A DNA stretch of 64,000 nt from Isoptericola luteus (lineage in GTDB: Bacteria; Actinomycetota; Actinomycetes; Actinomycetales; Cellulomonadaceae), in the NCBI RefSeq assembly GCF_020297055.1, contig NZ_JAIXCQ010000001.1, positions 192,128-256,127 of the forward strand, read 5' to 3'. The position numbers and the translations under genes are program-made. The notes under the pieces are model-generated. The model saw only the letters and a list, made by a program, of their open reading frames with translations, ran no database searches and was not told the DNA's origin. Positions 8,546 through 16,156 of this stretch are shown here, piece after piece; position 1 is the stretch's first letter, and each line of letters begins with the position of its first letter.

Positions 8546-9510
8546 GCACCGCAGCCCTGACCACGAACGCGCCCACGAACGCGCCCACGAACGCGCCCGC
8601 GAACCCGCCCGCCAGCCTTGACATGCGCGAACGGTTCTACGCCGAGCTCGACCCCGTGCTCGACGCCCACCCCGCGGCCGACGTCGTCCTCGCCGTCATC
8701 GGAGCCGGCTACATGCAGCGCGCGATCGCGCGCCACCCGGGGCGGGTGTTCGACATCGGCATCCGCGAGCAGGCGCTCGTCGGCGTCGCCGGCGGCCTGG
8801 CGCTGGCCGGACGCCGCCCGATCGTCCACACCTTCGCACCGTTCCTCGTGGAGCGGGCCTACGAGCAGGTCAAGCTCGACCTCGGGCACCAGGACGTCGG
8901 CGCGCTCCTGGTCAGCGCGGGGGCGTCCTACGACCTGAGCTCGGCAGGGCGCACCCACCAGACGGCGGCCGACGTCGCGCTGATCTCCGCGCTGCCCGGC
9001 TGGACGGTGCACGTGCCCGGGCACGCGGACGAGGCCTCCGAGCTGCTGCACCGCGAGGCCGGCGGGACAGGACGCGTCTACGTGCGGCTGTCGGGGCAGC
9101 GCAACTCCCGACCCCACCCCGTCGACGGGCGGCTGCACCTGCTGCGCGACGGCGCCGCCGGCGCACCGCTCGTCGTCGCGGTCGGGCCGATGCTCGACAC
9201 CGTGCTGGAGGCGACCGCCGGCCTGGCCGTCCGTGTCGCGTGGACGGCGACCCCGCACCCGCTGGACGCCGGCGGCCTGCGCGCGCTCGCCGGCCCGGCG
9301 CCCGTGCTCGCCGTCGTCGAGCCGTACCTCGAGGGCACCAGCGCGGCCGCCGTGGCCGCGGCGCTCAGCGACCGGCCCGCCCGCGTGCTGCACGTCGGCG
9401 TGCCCGGCGAGACCGAGCTGCGCCGTTACGGCTCACCGCGCGACCACGCCGCCGCGCACGGGCTGGACGCCGCGGGCGTCCGGCGTCGGGTCGCCACCCT
9501 GCTGACCTGA
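8542..9510 (+). CDS. Transketolase, C-terminal subunit
   Basis: This 322-residue protein is the pyrimidine-binding and C-terminal half of a split transketolase. The motif FDIGIREQALVGVAGGLALAG carries the glutamate expected to activate ThDP (IREQ), followed by SSAGRTHQTAADVALISALPG. ATG at 8542 overlaps the stop of the first subunit, so both chains should be made in equal amounts. The first 25 residues are a low-complexity APTN-type linker from a 12-base tandem repeat. The 3' end overlaps the convergent MocR gene by 78 bases. Confidence 0.9.
   Translation: MSTAALTTNAPTNAPTNAPANPPASLDMRERFYAELDPVLDAHPAADVVLAVIGAGYMQRAIARHPGRVFDIGIREQALVGVAGGLALAGRRPIVHTFAPFLVERAYEQVKLDLGHQDVGALLVSAGASYDLSSAGRTHQTAADVALISALPGWTVHVPGHADEASELLHREAGGTGRVYVRLSGQRNSRPHPVDGRLHLLRDGAAGAPLVVAVGPMLDTVLEATAGLAVRVAWTATPHPLDAGGLRALAGPAPVLAVVEPYLEGTSAAAVAAALSDRPARVLHVGVPGETELRRYGSPRDHAAAHGLDAAGVRRRVATLLT
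8562..8597 (+). repeat. Tandem 12-base repeat inside the transketolase C-subunit gene
   Basis: ACGAACGCGCCC is present three times in a row near codons 8-19, encoding repeated Asn-Ala-Pro-Thr. Copy-number change would lengthen or shorten the N-terminal linker without shifting the frame. Confidence 0.7.
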
Positions 9511-10968
9511 CCCGGCGCCGACCTGACCGACGGGGCGGCGGAGCTCGGCCTCGATGGTGCGCAGCGCGTCGCGCAGTGCCGCCGTCGACGGCGGGGCGTA
9601 ACCGAGCACGACGCCGTTCAGCACCGGCCCGGAGCCGTCGACGACGTAGTCCTGGAGCTCGGCGACCACGACACCGCGCGCGGCCAGTCGCGCGACGAGG
9701 TCGGCCGCCGGGATCTGCTCCAGCTCGAGGACGGCGTGCAGGCCGCCCTCCAGCGCGCGGGCACGGACTCCGGGGACGCCGTCGAACGTCTCGGCGACGA
9801 GGCGGCGCCGGGTGCGGTAGTCGCGGCGGCACCGGGCCAGGTGGCGCCGGAACGCCCCCGTCGACATCAGGTGGGCGAGCGCGTGCTGGGTCACCGTCGA
9901 CACGGTGGCGCCGCGCGCCGCCCGGGCGGCCCGGAGGGCGGCCGCGGCACCCGTGCCGTCCGGCGCCGGGAGCACCAGGTACCCGCAGCGCAGGCGGGGG
10001 TCGAGCACCTTGGAGAACGAGCTCACGTGCACGACGACGCCCCCCTCGTCCAGGGCAGCCAGTGCGGGCAGCGGGGCACCGCGGTGGCGGAACTCCGAGT
10101 CGTAGTCGTCCTCCACGACCAGCACCCCGTGGGCCCCGGCCCAGGCCAGGAGCTCGTGGCGCCGGGCCACCGGCATCGTCGGGCCCAGCGGGTACTGGTG
10201 GCTCGGGGTGACCAGCACGGCGTCGACGCGCTCGCGGGTGTGGGCGTCGTCGAGCGCGGCGAGGTCGATGCCCTCGTCACCGACGGGGACGGGCACCACC
10301 ACGCCGCCCGCGGAGGCGACGGCGCGGCGACCGGCGCGGTACCCCGGGTTCTCGACGGCGACACGCGGGCGCCCACCGGTCCGAGGCAGGGCGGCGAGCG
10401 CCTCCGTGACCAGCGAGAGCGCCTCCGCGGTGCCGCCCGTGACGACGACGCGGCCGGCGTCGGGCGCGAGACCCCGGCTGAGCGCGAGCTGGGCGGCGAC
10501 CTGGGAGCGCAGGGCGGGCTCGCCGGCCGGGTCGGGGTACGCCGCCTCCATCGGGAGCGACGCCGCGTGCCGCCACGCCGCGCGCCACTCGCGGCCGGAG
10601 ACGGCGGCGACGGACGGCACGCCCGGCTGGAGGTCGACGACGACGGCGGCTCCGGCGGGGGTGACGGCCCCGACGACGGCGGCGGGGCGGTCCTCGCGGC
10701 GGGACTGCGCGGGCCGCCCACCGGCCAGCGTCGCCGCGACCCGCGGCACGGCCCCGTGCCTCAGGATCACGTAGCCCTCGCCGTCGAGCTGCTCGTAGGC
10801 GGCCGTGACCGTGCCGCGCGACAGGCCCAGCTCGGCGGCGAGCGACCGCGTGGACGGCAGCGGGTCGCCCTCGCGCAGCCGGCCGTCGTGCACCATGGCG
10901 CGGACCAGGCCGGCCACCCGGGCGACCTTCGACGTGACGCCGTCCACGGCATCGGGCAGGGTCGTCAT
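9433..10968 (-). CDS. MocR/PdxR-family transcriptional regulator
   Basis: A 511-residue fusion of a GntR winged-helix domain (about 15-80: GDPLPSTRSLAAELGLSRGTVTAAYEQLDGEGY read across two segments) and a class-I aminotransferase domain (about 120-470). The PLP-lysine motif is SSFSKVLDPRLRCGYLV, and VEDDYDSEFRHRG is the standard MocR motif. MocR proteins usually sense PLP or amino compounds and control the gene divergent to them. Here that is a flavin-binding split-barrel protein of the PNPOx superfamily, the enzyme class that makes PLP. ATG at 10968 directly abuts the shared operator region. The last 26 codons overlap the transketolase gene. Confidence 0.9.
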   Translation of the reverse strand: MTTLPDAVDGVTSKVARVAGLVRAMVHDGRLREGDPLPSTRSLAAELGLSRGTVTAAYEQLDGEGYVILRHGAVPRVAATLAGGRPAQSRREDRPAAVVGAVTPAGAAVVVDLQPGVPSVAAVSGREWRAAWRHAASLPMEAAYPDPAGEPALRSQVAAQLALSRGLAPDAGRVVVTGGTAEALSLVTEALAALPRTGGRPRVAVENPGYRAGRRAVASAGGVVVPVPVGDEGIDLAALDDAHTRERVDAVLVTPSHQYPLGPTMPVARRHELLAWAGAHGVLVVEDDYDSEFRHRGAPLPALAALDEGGVVVHVSSFSKVLDPRLRCGYLVLPAPDGTGAAAALRAARAARGATVSTVTQHALAHLMSTGAFRRHLARCRRDYRTRRRLVAETFDGVPGVRARALEGGLHAVLELEQIPAADLVARLAARGVVVAELQDYVVDGSGPVLNGVVLGYAPPSTAALRDALRTIEAELRRPVGQVGAGSGQQGGDPTPDARGVQPVRGGVVAR

Positions 10969-10969
10969 G

Positions 10970-11029
10970 CTGGTCCAGTCGTTGGCACGGGAAGTGGACC
11001 AGACGATAGTCCAGTCGTGCTCCTACCGT
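10970..11029. promoter_or_regulatory. Shared operator/promoter between MocR regulator and flavin-binding protein gene
   Basis: GTCCAGTCGT occurs as a direct repeat at 10973-10982 and 11009-11018. CTGGTCCA (10970-10977) is inverted as TGGACCAG (10995-11002). Mixed direct and inverted half-sites of this kind are usual for MocR regulators. TACCGT (11024-11029) is a probable -10 for the plus-strand gene, 7 bases before its GTG, so that transcript would be leaderless. Confidence 0.5.
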
Positions 11030-11036
11030 CACGGTC

Positions 11037-11780
11037 GTGAGCAACCACAGCACCCAGACCACCGCCCCGTCCATGCGGGTGGGCCGCAAGCCTCAGCGGC
11101 AGACCGACGACCCCGCCGTCCTGGACGAGATCCTCGCCGACGGGTACGTGGCGCACGTCGCGATGGTCCGCGACGGGCTGCCGGTCGTGCTGCCCTACCT
11201 GTACGGCGTCGGCGACCTGGGCGACGGGCTGGGCCGCCGCCTCCTGCTGCACGGGTCCACGGGTGGCGGGCTGTTCCTCGACGCCGGGGACGACGGCGTG
11301 CCCGTGTCCGTGGGGATCACGCACCTGGACGGGCTCGTCTACGCCCGGTCGTTGAACGACAGCTCGGCCAACTACCGGTCCGCGATGGTCTTCGGCCGCG
11401 CCACCGTCGTGCCGCGGGAGCTGCGCACCCGTGCGCTGTGGTGCGTCGGCGACCACCTCATGCCCGGTCGCCGCGAGGAGGTGCGGGAGATGTCGCCCAA
11501 GGAGGTGGCCTCCACCCAGGTGCTCCAGGTGCCGCTCGACACCGTGAGCGTCAAGGTCCGCTCCGCCGGGGCAGGGGAGTCGCACGACGACGGCGAGGAC
11601 CACGGCGTGTGGGCCGGGGTCGTGCCGCTGAGGGTGGTGGCCGGGGCACCCGAGCCCAGCCTGCTCTCGACCGCGACGCGCGTCTCGCCCTCGGTGCTGG
11701 CGCTCGCGGCCCGACGCTCAGCGGTCAGCGCGGGGCGCCCCGCGGAGGCGGCGCCGCAGGTCCTGGGGCGCCGAGCCTGA
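11037..11780 (+). CDS. Pyridoxamine 5'-phosphate oxidase-family flavin/nucleotide-binding protein
   Basis: This 247-residue protein has the FMN-binding split-barrel fold. The core spans residues 10-205: DEILADGYVAHVAMVRDGLPVVLPY, LLLHGSTGGGLFLDA, SVKVRSAGAGES and VWAGVVPLRVV. This pattern is the Nim/PNPOx-like group, often annotated as flavin-nucleotide-binding protein. It is commonly found divergent from a MocR regulator in actinobacteria, as here. The last 30 residues look unlike the core and may be unfolded. GTG 11037 has no Shine-Dalgarno but lies 7 bases from a -10. The reaction is unknown; it may reduce or bind a flavin- or pyridoxal-related compound. Confidence 0.85.
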   Translation: MSNHSTQTTAPSMRVGRKPQRQTDDPAVLDEILADGYVAHVAMVRDGLPVVLPYLYGVGDLGDGLGRRLLLHGSTGGGLFLDAGDDGVPVSVGITHLDGLVYARSLNDSSANYRSAMVFGRATVVPRELRTRALWCVGDHLMPGRREEVREMSPKEVASTQVLQVPLDTVSVKVRSAGAGESHDDGEDHGVWAGVVPLRVVAGAPEPSLLSTATRVSPSVLALAARRSAVSAGRPAEAAPQVLGRRA

Positions 11781-11891
11781 CGCTCCCGCCCGCGAGCGCG
11801 ACCGCGCCACCGAGGAGCAGCAGGACGACCGCCGCCACCCACCACGCCCGTGCCGTCGGCGCCGGCCGCCCGACGTCTCAGGTCGGCACAT

Positions 11892-12572
11892 CTAGTCCAG
11901 GCTGCGCAGCGCGCCGGGGATGGGGGTGTCCCCGGCCGAGAAGCGCACGAAGCGGCCGACGGTGGCGGCCTCACGCAGCGCGGCGGCGACCACCTGGGCG
12001 ACGTCGGCGCGCGGCACGCTCGTGTCCGTGCCCGGCGGGACCGGCCCCGTCTCGGGCAGGACGGCGATGCGGCCGGTGGGAGGCTCGTCCGTGAGCGTGC
12101 CTGGGCCGAGGATGGTCCACTCCAGGGCCGTGCCGCGCAGGTGGTCGTCGGCGGCGAGCTTGGCGTCCGCGTACGGGAAGAAGCTCGCGTCGGAGGGGAC
12201 GCCGTGCTCCGGCGTCGAACCGACCCACGACACCATCACGTACCGGCGTACTCCGGCGCTCGCGGCGGCGTCCATGGAGCGGATCGCGGCATCCCGGTCG
12301 ACGGCGTAGGTGCGCTCCGGGCTGCCGCCGCCGGCGCCGGCGCACCACACGACGGCGTCCGCCCCCGTGAGCGCGGCGGCGATCTCCTCGGTGCTCGCGT
12401 GCTCCACGTCCAGCAGCAGCGGGTCCGCGCCGAGGTCGGCCACCCGGTCGACCTGCTCAGGCTTGCGCACGACGCCGACGACGTCGACGACCGGCCCGGT
12501 GCCGCCGTCCGCGAGCAGGGGGACCAGCAGCCGCGCGACCTTGCCGTACGCACCGATGACGACCACGTTCAT
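11892..12572 (-). CDS. NAD(P)-binding Rossmann protein, atypical SDR
   Basis: This 226-residue single-domain protein has an N-terminal dinucleotide-binding motif, VVVIGAYGKVARLLVPLL, with the atypical SDR pattern GxxGxxG. ADAVVWCAGAGGGSPERTYAVDRDA and RYVMVSWVG follow the order seen in SDR_a5/NmrA-like proteins. The FFPYADAKLAADDHLR segment carries the Tyr/Lys-type region. ATG at 12572 has GGAGG 5 bases upstream. Such proteins act as NAD(P)H-dependent reductases, epimerases or redox sensors; the substrate cannot be read from the sequence. It is transcribed away from the AlaA-like gene. Confidence 0.85.
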   Translation of the reverse strand: MNVVVIGAYGKVARLLVPLLADGGTGPVVDVVGVVRKPEQVDRVADLGADPLLLDVEHASTEEIAAALTGADAVVWCAGAGGGSPERTYAVDRDAAIRSMDAAASAGVRRYVMVSWVGSTPEHGVPSDASFFPYADAKLAADDHLRGTALEWTILGPGTLTDEPPTGRIAVLPETGPVPPGTDTSVPRADVAQVVAAALREAATVGRFVRFSAGDTPIPGALRSLD

Positions 12573-12641
12573 GACGACCTCCTGCAGGAGCCGGGGAGTC
12601 CACCGTGGCGCACTCCGTCGCCTGGCGCCAGCCCCCGCACC

Positions 12642-12715
12642 GGATCACCGCGGCAGTTCGTGATCACTGCGGCAGTTCGAACTGCCGCGCTGATACCGAA
12701 GTGCCGCGCTGATCC
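12642..12715. repeat. Four-unit intergenic palindromic repeat, GCGGCAGTTCG family, copy 1
   Basis: Two forward units (GATCACCGCGGCAGTTCG at 12643-12660 and GATCACTGCGGCAGTTCG at 12662-12679) are followed by two inverted units (12678-12695 and 12697-12715). The centre is TTCGAA, and the whole block can fold into one long hairpin or a cruciform. A second block with the same units is at 48301-48373. It lies in the divergent gap between the Rossmann protein and the aminotransferase genes. Apart from this repeat I see nothing else in the 12573-12782 gap. Confidence 0.85.
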
Positions 12716-12782
12716 GGGACAACGACGCGTCGCAGGGCCGCTCGTCGTGGAATGGCCGTACCTCGCACGGCGCCGGCGGGGG

Positions 12783-14012
12783 ATGATGGACGTCGTGCGC
12801 ACCATCCGACAGAGCCGCAAGCTGCGCGGAGTCCGATACGACGTCCGCGGTCCCATCCTCGTCGAGGCCCAGCGCCTCGAGGCAGAGGGACACCGCATCC
12901 TCAAGCTGAACATCGGCAACACGGCACCGTTCGGGTTCGAGGCGCCGGCGGCCATCCAGGCGGACGTCGTGCACCACCTGCCGGAGGCGCAGGGCTACAG
13001 CGACTCGCGCGGGATCTACGAGGCACGCACCGCCGTCGCGCAGTACTACCAGTCGCGCGGCCTGCGGGACACGGCGGTGGACGACGTCTTCATCGGCAAC
13101 GGCGTCTCCGAGCTCATCTCGATGGTGCTGCAGGCGTTCGTCGACGAGGGCAACGAGATCCTCGTGCCCGCGCCCGACTACCCCCTGTGGACGGGGGCGG
13201 TGACGCTGTGCGGCGGCACGGCCGTCCACTACCGGTGCGACGAGGAGAACGGCTGGATGCCGGACCTCGAGGACCTCGAGTCGAAGATCACCGAGAACAC
13301 CCACGCCATGGTGATCATCAACCCGAACAACCCCACCGGGGCGGTGTACAGCAAGGAGATGGTCGAGGCGATGGTGGACATCGCCCGGCGTCACGACCTC
13401 GTCGTCCTCACCGACGAGATCTACGAGAAGATCCTGTTCGACGGCGCCACCCATCACCACGCCGCGGCGGCCGCGGGCGACGACGTGCTGTGCCTGACGT
13501 TCAGCGGCCTGTCCAAGGCGTATCGCGTGTGCGGGTACCGGGCCGGGTGGGTCATGGTCTCGGGCCCGAAGGAGACCGCCACCGAGTTCCTCGAGGGCCT
13601 CACCCTGTTGGCCAACATGCGCATGTGCGCGAACGTGCCCGCGCAGCACGCGATCCAGACGGCGCTCGGCGGGTACCAGTCGATCGACGAGCTCATCGTG
13701 CCCGGCGGCCGGTTCTACGACCAGGCGATGCTCGCGGACAAGCTGCTCAACGAGATCCCCGGCGTCTCGTCGGTGCGTCCGCGTGGCGCGCTGTACTGCT
13801 TCCCGCGCCTGGACCCGCAGATGTACCCCATCGACGACGACCAGGAGTTCGTCATCGAGCTGCTGCGTGCCAAGAAGATCCTGGTCACCCACGGCACCGG
13901 GTTCAACTGGTTCGAGCCCGACCACTTCCGCCTCGTCACCCTGCCCGACGAGGAGGTCCTCACCGAGGCCATCGGCCGCATCGGGGAGTTCCTGGCCACG
14001 CGCCGGCGGTAG
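12783..14012 (+). CDS. AlaA-like aminotransferase (glutamate-pyruvate type)
   Basis: This 409-residue class-I PLP aminotransferase opens with IRQSRKLRGVRYDVRGP and has LKLNIGNTAPFGF, both characteristic of the AlaA/YfbQ group (alanine from pyruvate with glutamate). The PLP site is LTFSGLSKAYRVCGYRAGW, preceded by INPNNPTGAVYS and LTDEIYEKI. Two adjacent ATG codons (12783 and 12786) both fit; a purine-rich stretch (GGCGGGGG) lies just upstream. It is a monocistronic gene beside the palindromic repeat block. Alanine, valine or aromatic specificity cannot be separated from the sequence alone. Confidence 0.9.
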   Translation: MMDVVRTIRQSRKLRGVRYDVRGPILVEAQRLEAEGHRILKLNIGNTAPFGFEAPAAIQADVVHHLPEAQGYSDSRGIYEARTAVAQYYQSRGLRDTAVDDVFIGNGVSELISMVLQAFVDEGNEILVPAPDYPLWTGAVTLCGGTAVHYRCDEENGWMPDLEDLESKITENTHAMVIINPNNPTGAVYSKEMVEAMVDIARRHDLVVLTDEIYEKILFDGATHHHAAAAAGDDVLCLTFSGLSKAYRVCGYRAGWVMVSGPKETATEFLEGLTLLANMRMCANVPAQHAIQTALGGYQSIDELIVPGGRFYDQAMLADKLLNEIPGVSSVRPRGALYCFPRLDPQMYPIDDDQEFVIELLRAKKILVTHGTGFNWFEPDHFRLVTLPDEEVLTEAIGRIGEFLATRRR

Positions 14013-14068
14013 GGACGCGGTCACGCGAGGGTCTTGCCCTCCCTCCGCGGGGCTGGTGAGGTGTGCTC

Positions 14069-14677
14069 ATGTCTCGCCGCGTCCGCGCCGTCCTGCCCGC
14101 TGTCGCATTCCTGGTCTTGCTGACGGCGTGCGGGACGGAGGGTCCGAGGACCGCTTCGTCACCGTCGGATTCCCCGAGCCCGCTCGCCGCGGCATCCTCT
14201 GCCGCCGGTGTCCCCGCGGATCCTTGCGCGCTCGACGGTCGCCTGCTTGCCGGGCTGCTCGACGACGAGGTCTCTGGCGGCCGGCCGGTGTCCGGCGACA
14301 TGCCGGCGTGCGAGTGGGTCAGTGCCAGTGGTACCGGCGTCGTCGTGATCAGGATCCCGGTCTCGGACTGGCTGGACCTCGGGCAGGGGCTGCCCGGAGG
14401 CGTCGACCTCGACTCCGACGACGCCTGTGGAGCCTACCGGCAGGTCTTGGCGCTGACGCCGGAGCCCGACGTCGACCATGTCGTCACGAGCGTCGACGCC
14501 GACGCTGGCACGAGGGTGACGTTCATCAAGGGGGCGGAGCAGCAGAGCCTTCACGTCATGACCTGTGCCGCGGGTGTGGTGACGGGGCTGAATCTCACCG
14601 GGAGCGGCATCTCGGGGTCGGACGTGGACGTCGCGCGCACGGTCGACGTCGCCGCGCGGCTGTTCGGCGGGGACTGA
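14069..14677 (+). CDS. DUF3558-type lipoprotein
   Basis: This 202-residue secreted lipoprotein begins with a short positively charged start, a hydrophobic segment and the lipobox LLTAC, so cleavage and lipidation are expected at Cys of ACGTEG. A Ser/Pro-rich linker follows. The DPCALDGRLLAGLL and ACEWVS segments give the paired cysteines of the DUF3558 family, actinobacterial lipoproteins of unknown function. ATG 14069 is used because GGTGAGG lies a few bases upstream; a GTG two codons earlier is an alternative. Confidence 0.8.
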   Translation: MSRRVRAVLPAVAFLVLLTACGTEGPRTASSPSDSPSPLAAASSAAGVPADPCALDGRLLAGLLDDEVSGGRPVSGDMPACEWVSASGTGVVVIRIPVSDWLDLGQGLPGGVDLDSDDACGAYRQVLALTPEPDVDHVVTSVDADAGTRVTFIKGAEQQSLHVMTCAAGVVTGLNLTGSGISGSDVDVARTVDVAARLFGGD

Positions 14678-14813
14678 CCTCCTGGCCCGACGCCTCCTGT
14701 TGCAACGAATGGTTGCGCATCGCGGAATGTTGTCAGGTGGTGGCCAAGCACCTCGCCGAGGCGGTCCACGACGAACGGCACGGTCGCGAACCGGCTGACG
14801 CCGCCCCGGTGTC

Positions 14814-14841
14814 ACGGCGTGCCGGCGGGGCGGCACGCCGT
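14814..14841 (+). terminator. Hairpin downstream of the lipoprotein gene
   Basis: ACGGCGTGCCG (14814-14824) pairs perfectly with CGGCACGCCGT (14831-14841) around a 6-base loop. No T-run follows, so it may be a GC-type terminator or a processing site. I see no gene in the 14678-14882 gap. Confidence 0.4.
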
Positions 14842-14882
14842 TCCGGTTGCGCCCGTGCGGAGGCAGGGAAGACTGCTTGACC

Positions 14883-15149
14883 ATGGACGACGTGGACTAC
14901 GACCGGCTCGCGGACGACTACGGCTGGCTCTTCGGGGGCGCGGCCCTGGTGGTCTATCTGGCGATCCTCGTGGTGTTCCTCGTCGCCTACGTCCGCATCA
15001 TCCAGAAGGCCGGGTACTCGGGCTGGTGGGTGCTCGTCGGCCTCGTGCCGATCCTCAACATCGTGATGTTCCTGGTCTTCGCGTTCGCGCGGTGGCCCGT
15101 GCTCCGCGAGCGCGACGCCCTGCGGGTGGGGCAGGTGCCCCCACGCTGA
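14883..15149 (+). CDS. Small two-TM membrane protein
   Basis: An 88-residue protein with an acidic N-terminal tail, one long hydrophobic helix (AALVVYLAILVVFLVAYVRI) and a second one (GLVPILNIVMFLVFAFA). The intervening KAGYSGWWVL is a typical DUF5684/DUF805-like motif in small actinobacterial membrane proteins. The function is unknown. ATG at 14883 is the first codon that excludes a charged, non-conserved lead. Confidence 0.65.
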   Translation: MDDVDYDRLADDYGWLFGGAALVVYLAILVVFLVAYVRIIQKAGYSGWWVLVGLVPILNIVMFLVFAFARWPVLRERDALRVGQVPPR

Positions 15150-15406
15150 CGCTCGTCACGCCGGCCCGGCAGTACGTGTATGCTGAGTCGGCGCACACTG
15201 CGAGGACCGTGTCCACGACCGGTTCCACAGCAATCTTCGGTTCCTGAGCATCGAAGCGAGGATCCTGCGCATCACGGCAGCTTGGCTGTCGTCCGACGAA
15301 TCTCCGCCCATCCGAGCGCGGAGCGAGAGTAGAGAGCATCACTTCTTCCATCCTTGCAAGGCCTGACACCGCATCCGCGGCGCCGGGCGACTCCGGACCG
15401 GCCCCC

Positions 15407-15688
15407 GTGTGGCGCCGCGCCGACGACGACCTGTGGGTCGCGACGGTCGACGGCGAGTACGGCGGCATGGTCACCCGACTTCCTGACGGCTTCCACGTCC
15501 ACGACCGCTACTCGCGGCCGATCGGCGTGGCGTCATCCTTCGCCGCCGCGACGAGGCTCCAGGCCCCGTCGCGCAGCGGCGCCGCGCGCTCGCACCGGGC
15601 GCGCCCCCACCACGTCCGTGCCCGGCTGGGCGCGACGACCGGACCTGTGTTCGCGGGTCCGTCGCATCAACGAGAGAAGACAGCATGA
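15407..15688 (+). CDS. Small conserved-looking protein upstream of the cold-shock gene
   Basis: This is a 93-residue frame from GTG 15407. Residues 1-55 look like a folded domain: [20 protein letters not shown], then [14 protein letters not shown]. The rest is Arg/Pro-rich and low in complexity. Its stop overlaps the ATG of the cold-shock gene (ATGA), which suggests coupling. No Shine-Dalgarno is obvious and the frame is open further upstream, so the start is uncertain. I do not recognise a named family. Confidence 0.45.
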   Translation: MWRRADDDLWVATVDGEYGGMVTRLPDGFHVHDRYSRPIGVASSFAAATRLQAPSRSGAARSHRARPHHVRARLGATTGPVFAGPSHQREKTA

Positions 15689-15888
15689 CTTCCGGAACTG
15701 TGAAGTGGTTCAACGAGGAGAAGGGGTTCGGCTTCATCGCCCCCTCCGACGGCACCGCGGACGTGTTCGCGCACTACAGCGAGATCGCCGGCAACGGCTT
15801 CCGCACCCTCGCCGAGAACCAGAAGGTCGAGTTCGACGTCGCCCAGGGCCCCAAGGGTCCCCAGGCCACGAACATCCGCGCCGTCTGA
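15685..15888 (+). CDS. cspA: Cold-shock protein, CspA family
   Basis: A 67-residue single cold-shock domain. RNP1 is KGFGFIAP (residues 13-20) and RNP2 is VFAHYSEI (about 28-35), the two single-stranded RNA-binding motifs. The length matches bacterial CspA proteins (65-70 residues). The usual role is as an RNA chaperone that melts mRNA structure. ATG at 15685 follows GAGAGAAG. The 5' region from 15150 to 15406 has no gene; it could be a structured cold-shock leader, though that is not shown by the sequence. Confidence 0.97.
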   Translation: MTSGTVKWFNEEKGFGFIAPSDGTADVFAHYSEIAGNGFRTLAENQKVEFDVAQGPKGPQATNIRAV

Positions 15889-15894
15889 CGCGAC

Positions 15895-15952
15895 GACCCG
15901 GCGTCTGCCGGGTCGGCACAGGGCGGGGCCGCGATCGCGGCCCCGCCCTTTT
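15895..15952 (+). terminator. Rho-independent terminator after cspA
   Basis: A first hairpin, GACCCGGC-GTCT-GCCGGGTC (15895-15914), is followed by a perfect 28-base palindrome (15921-15948) made of GGGCGGGGCCGCGA and its complement. TTTT follows at 15949-15952. The stem and T-run make this a strong intrinsic terminator. Confidence 0.85.
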
Positions 15953-16046
15953 GCATGCCCCCGACACCAGGCACCCTTGGAGGATTCCTCCAAAACTGTC
16001 CGGGGGACATTGGTACCCGTTGTCGGGGGTGCGCCCCCTGGTCGTC

Positions 16047-16081
16047 AACCTACGCTTGCGTAGGCTACGAAGGCGTAGGTT
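16047..16081. promoter_or_regulatory. Operator-like nested inverted repeat upstream of the 2-oxoacid dehydrogenase operon
   Basis: CCTACGC-TT-GCGTAGG (16049-16064) is a perfect 16-base palindrome. AACCTACGC (16047-16055) pairs again with GCGTAGGTT (16073-16081). Palindromes with TACG/CGTA halves are typical of TetR-family operators. The block is about 80 bases before the E1alpha start, where a regulator would control the whole operon. No regulator gene is next to it. Confidence 0.5.
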
Positions 16082-16156
16082 CCGGCCGCGAGCGGCAGGA
16101 ACCTCGTCCATGCCGGAGCAGCCCGCCCTGACGGGGCCGCCAGCGAAGGAGAACGC

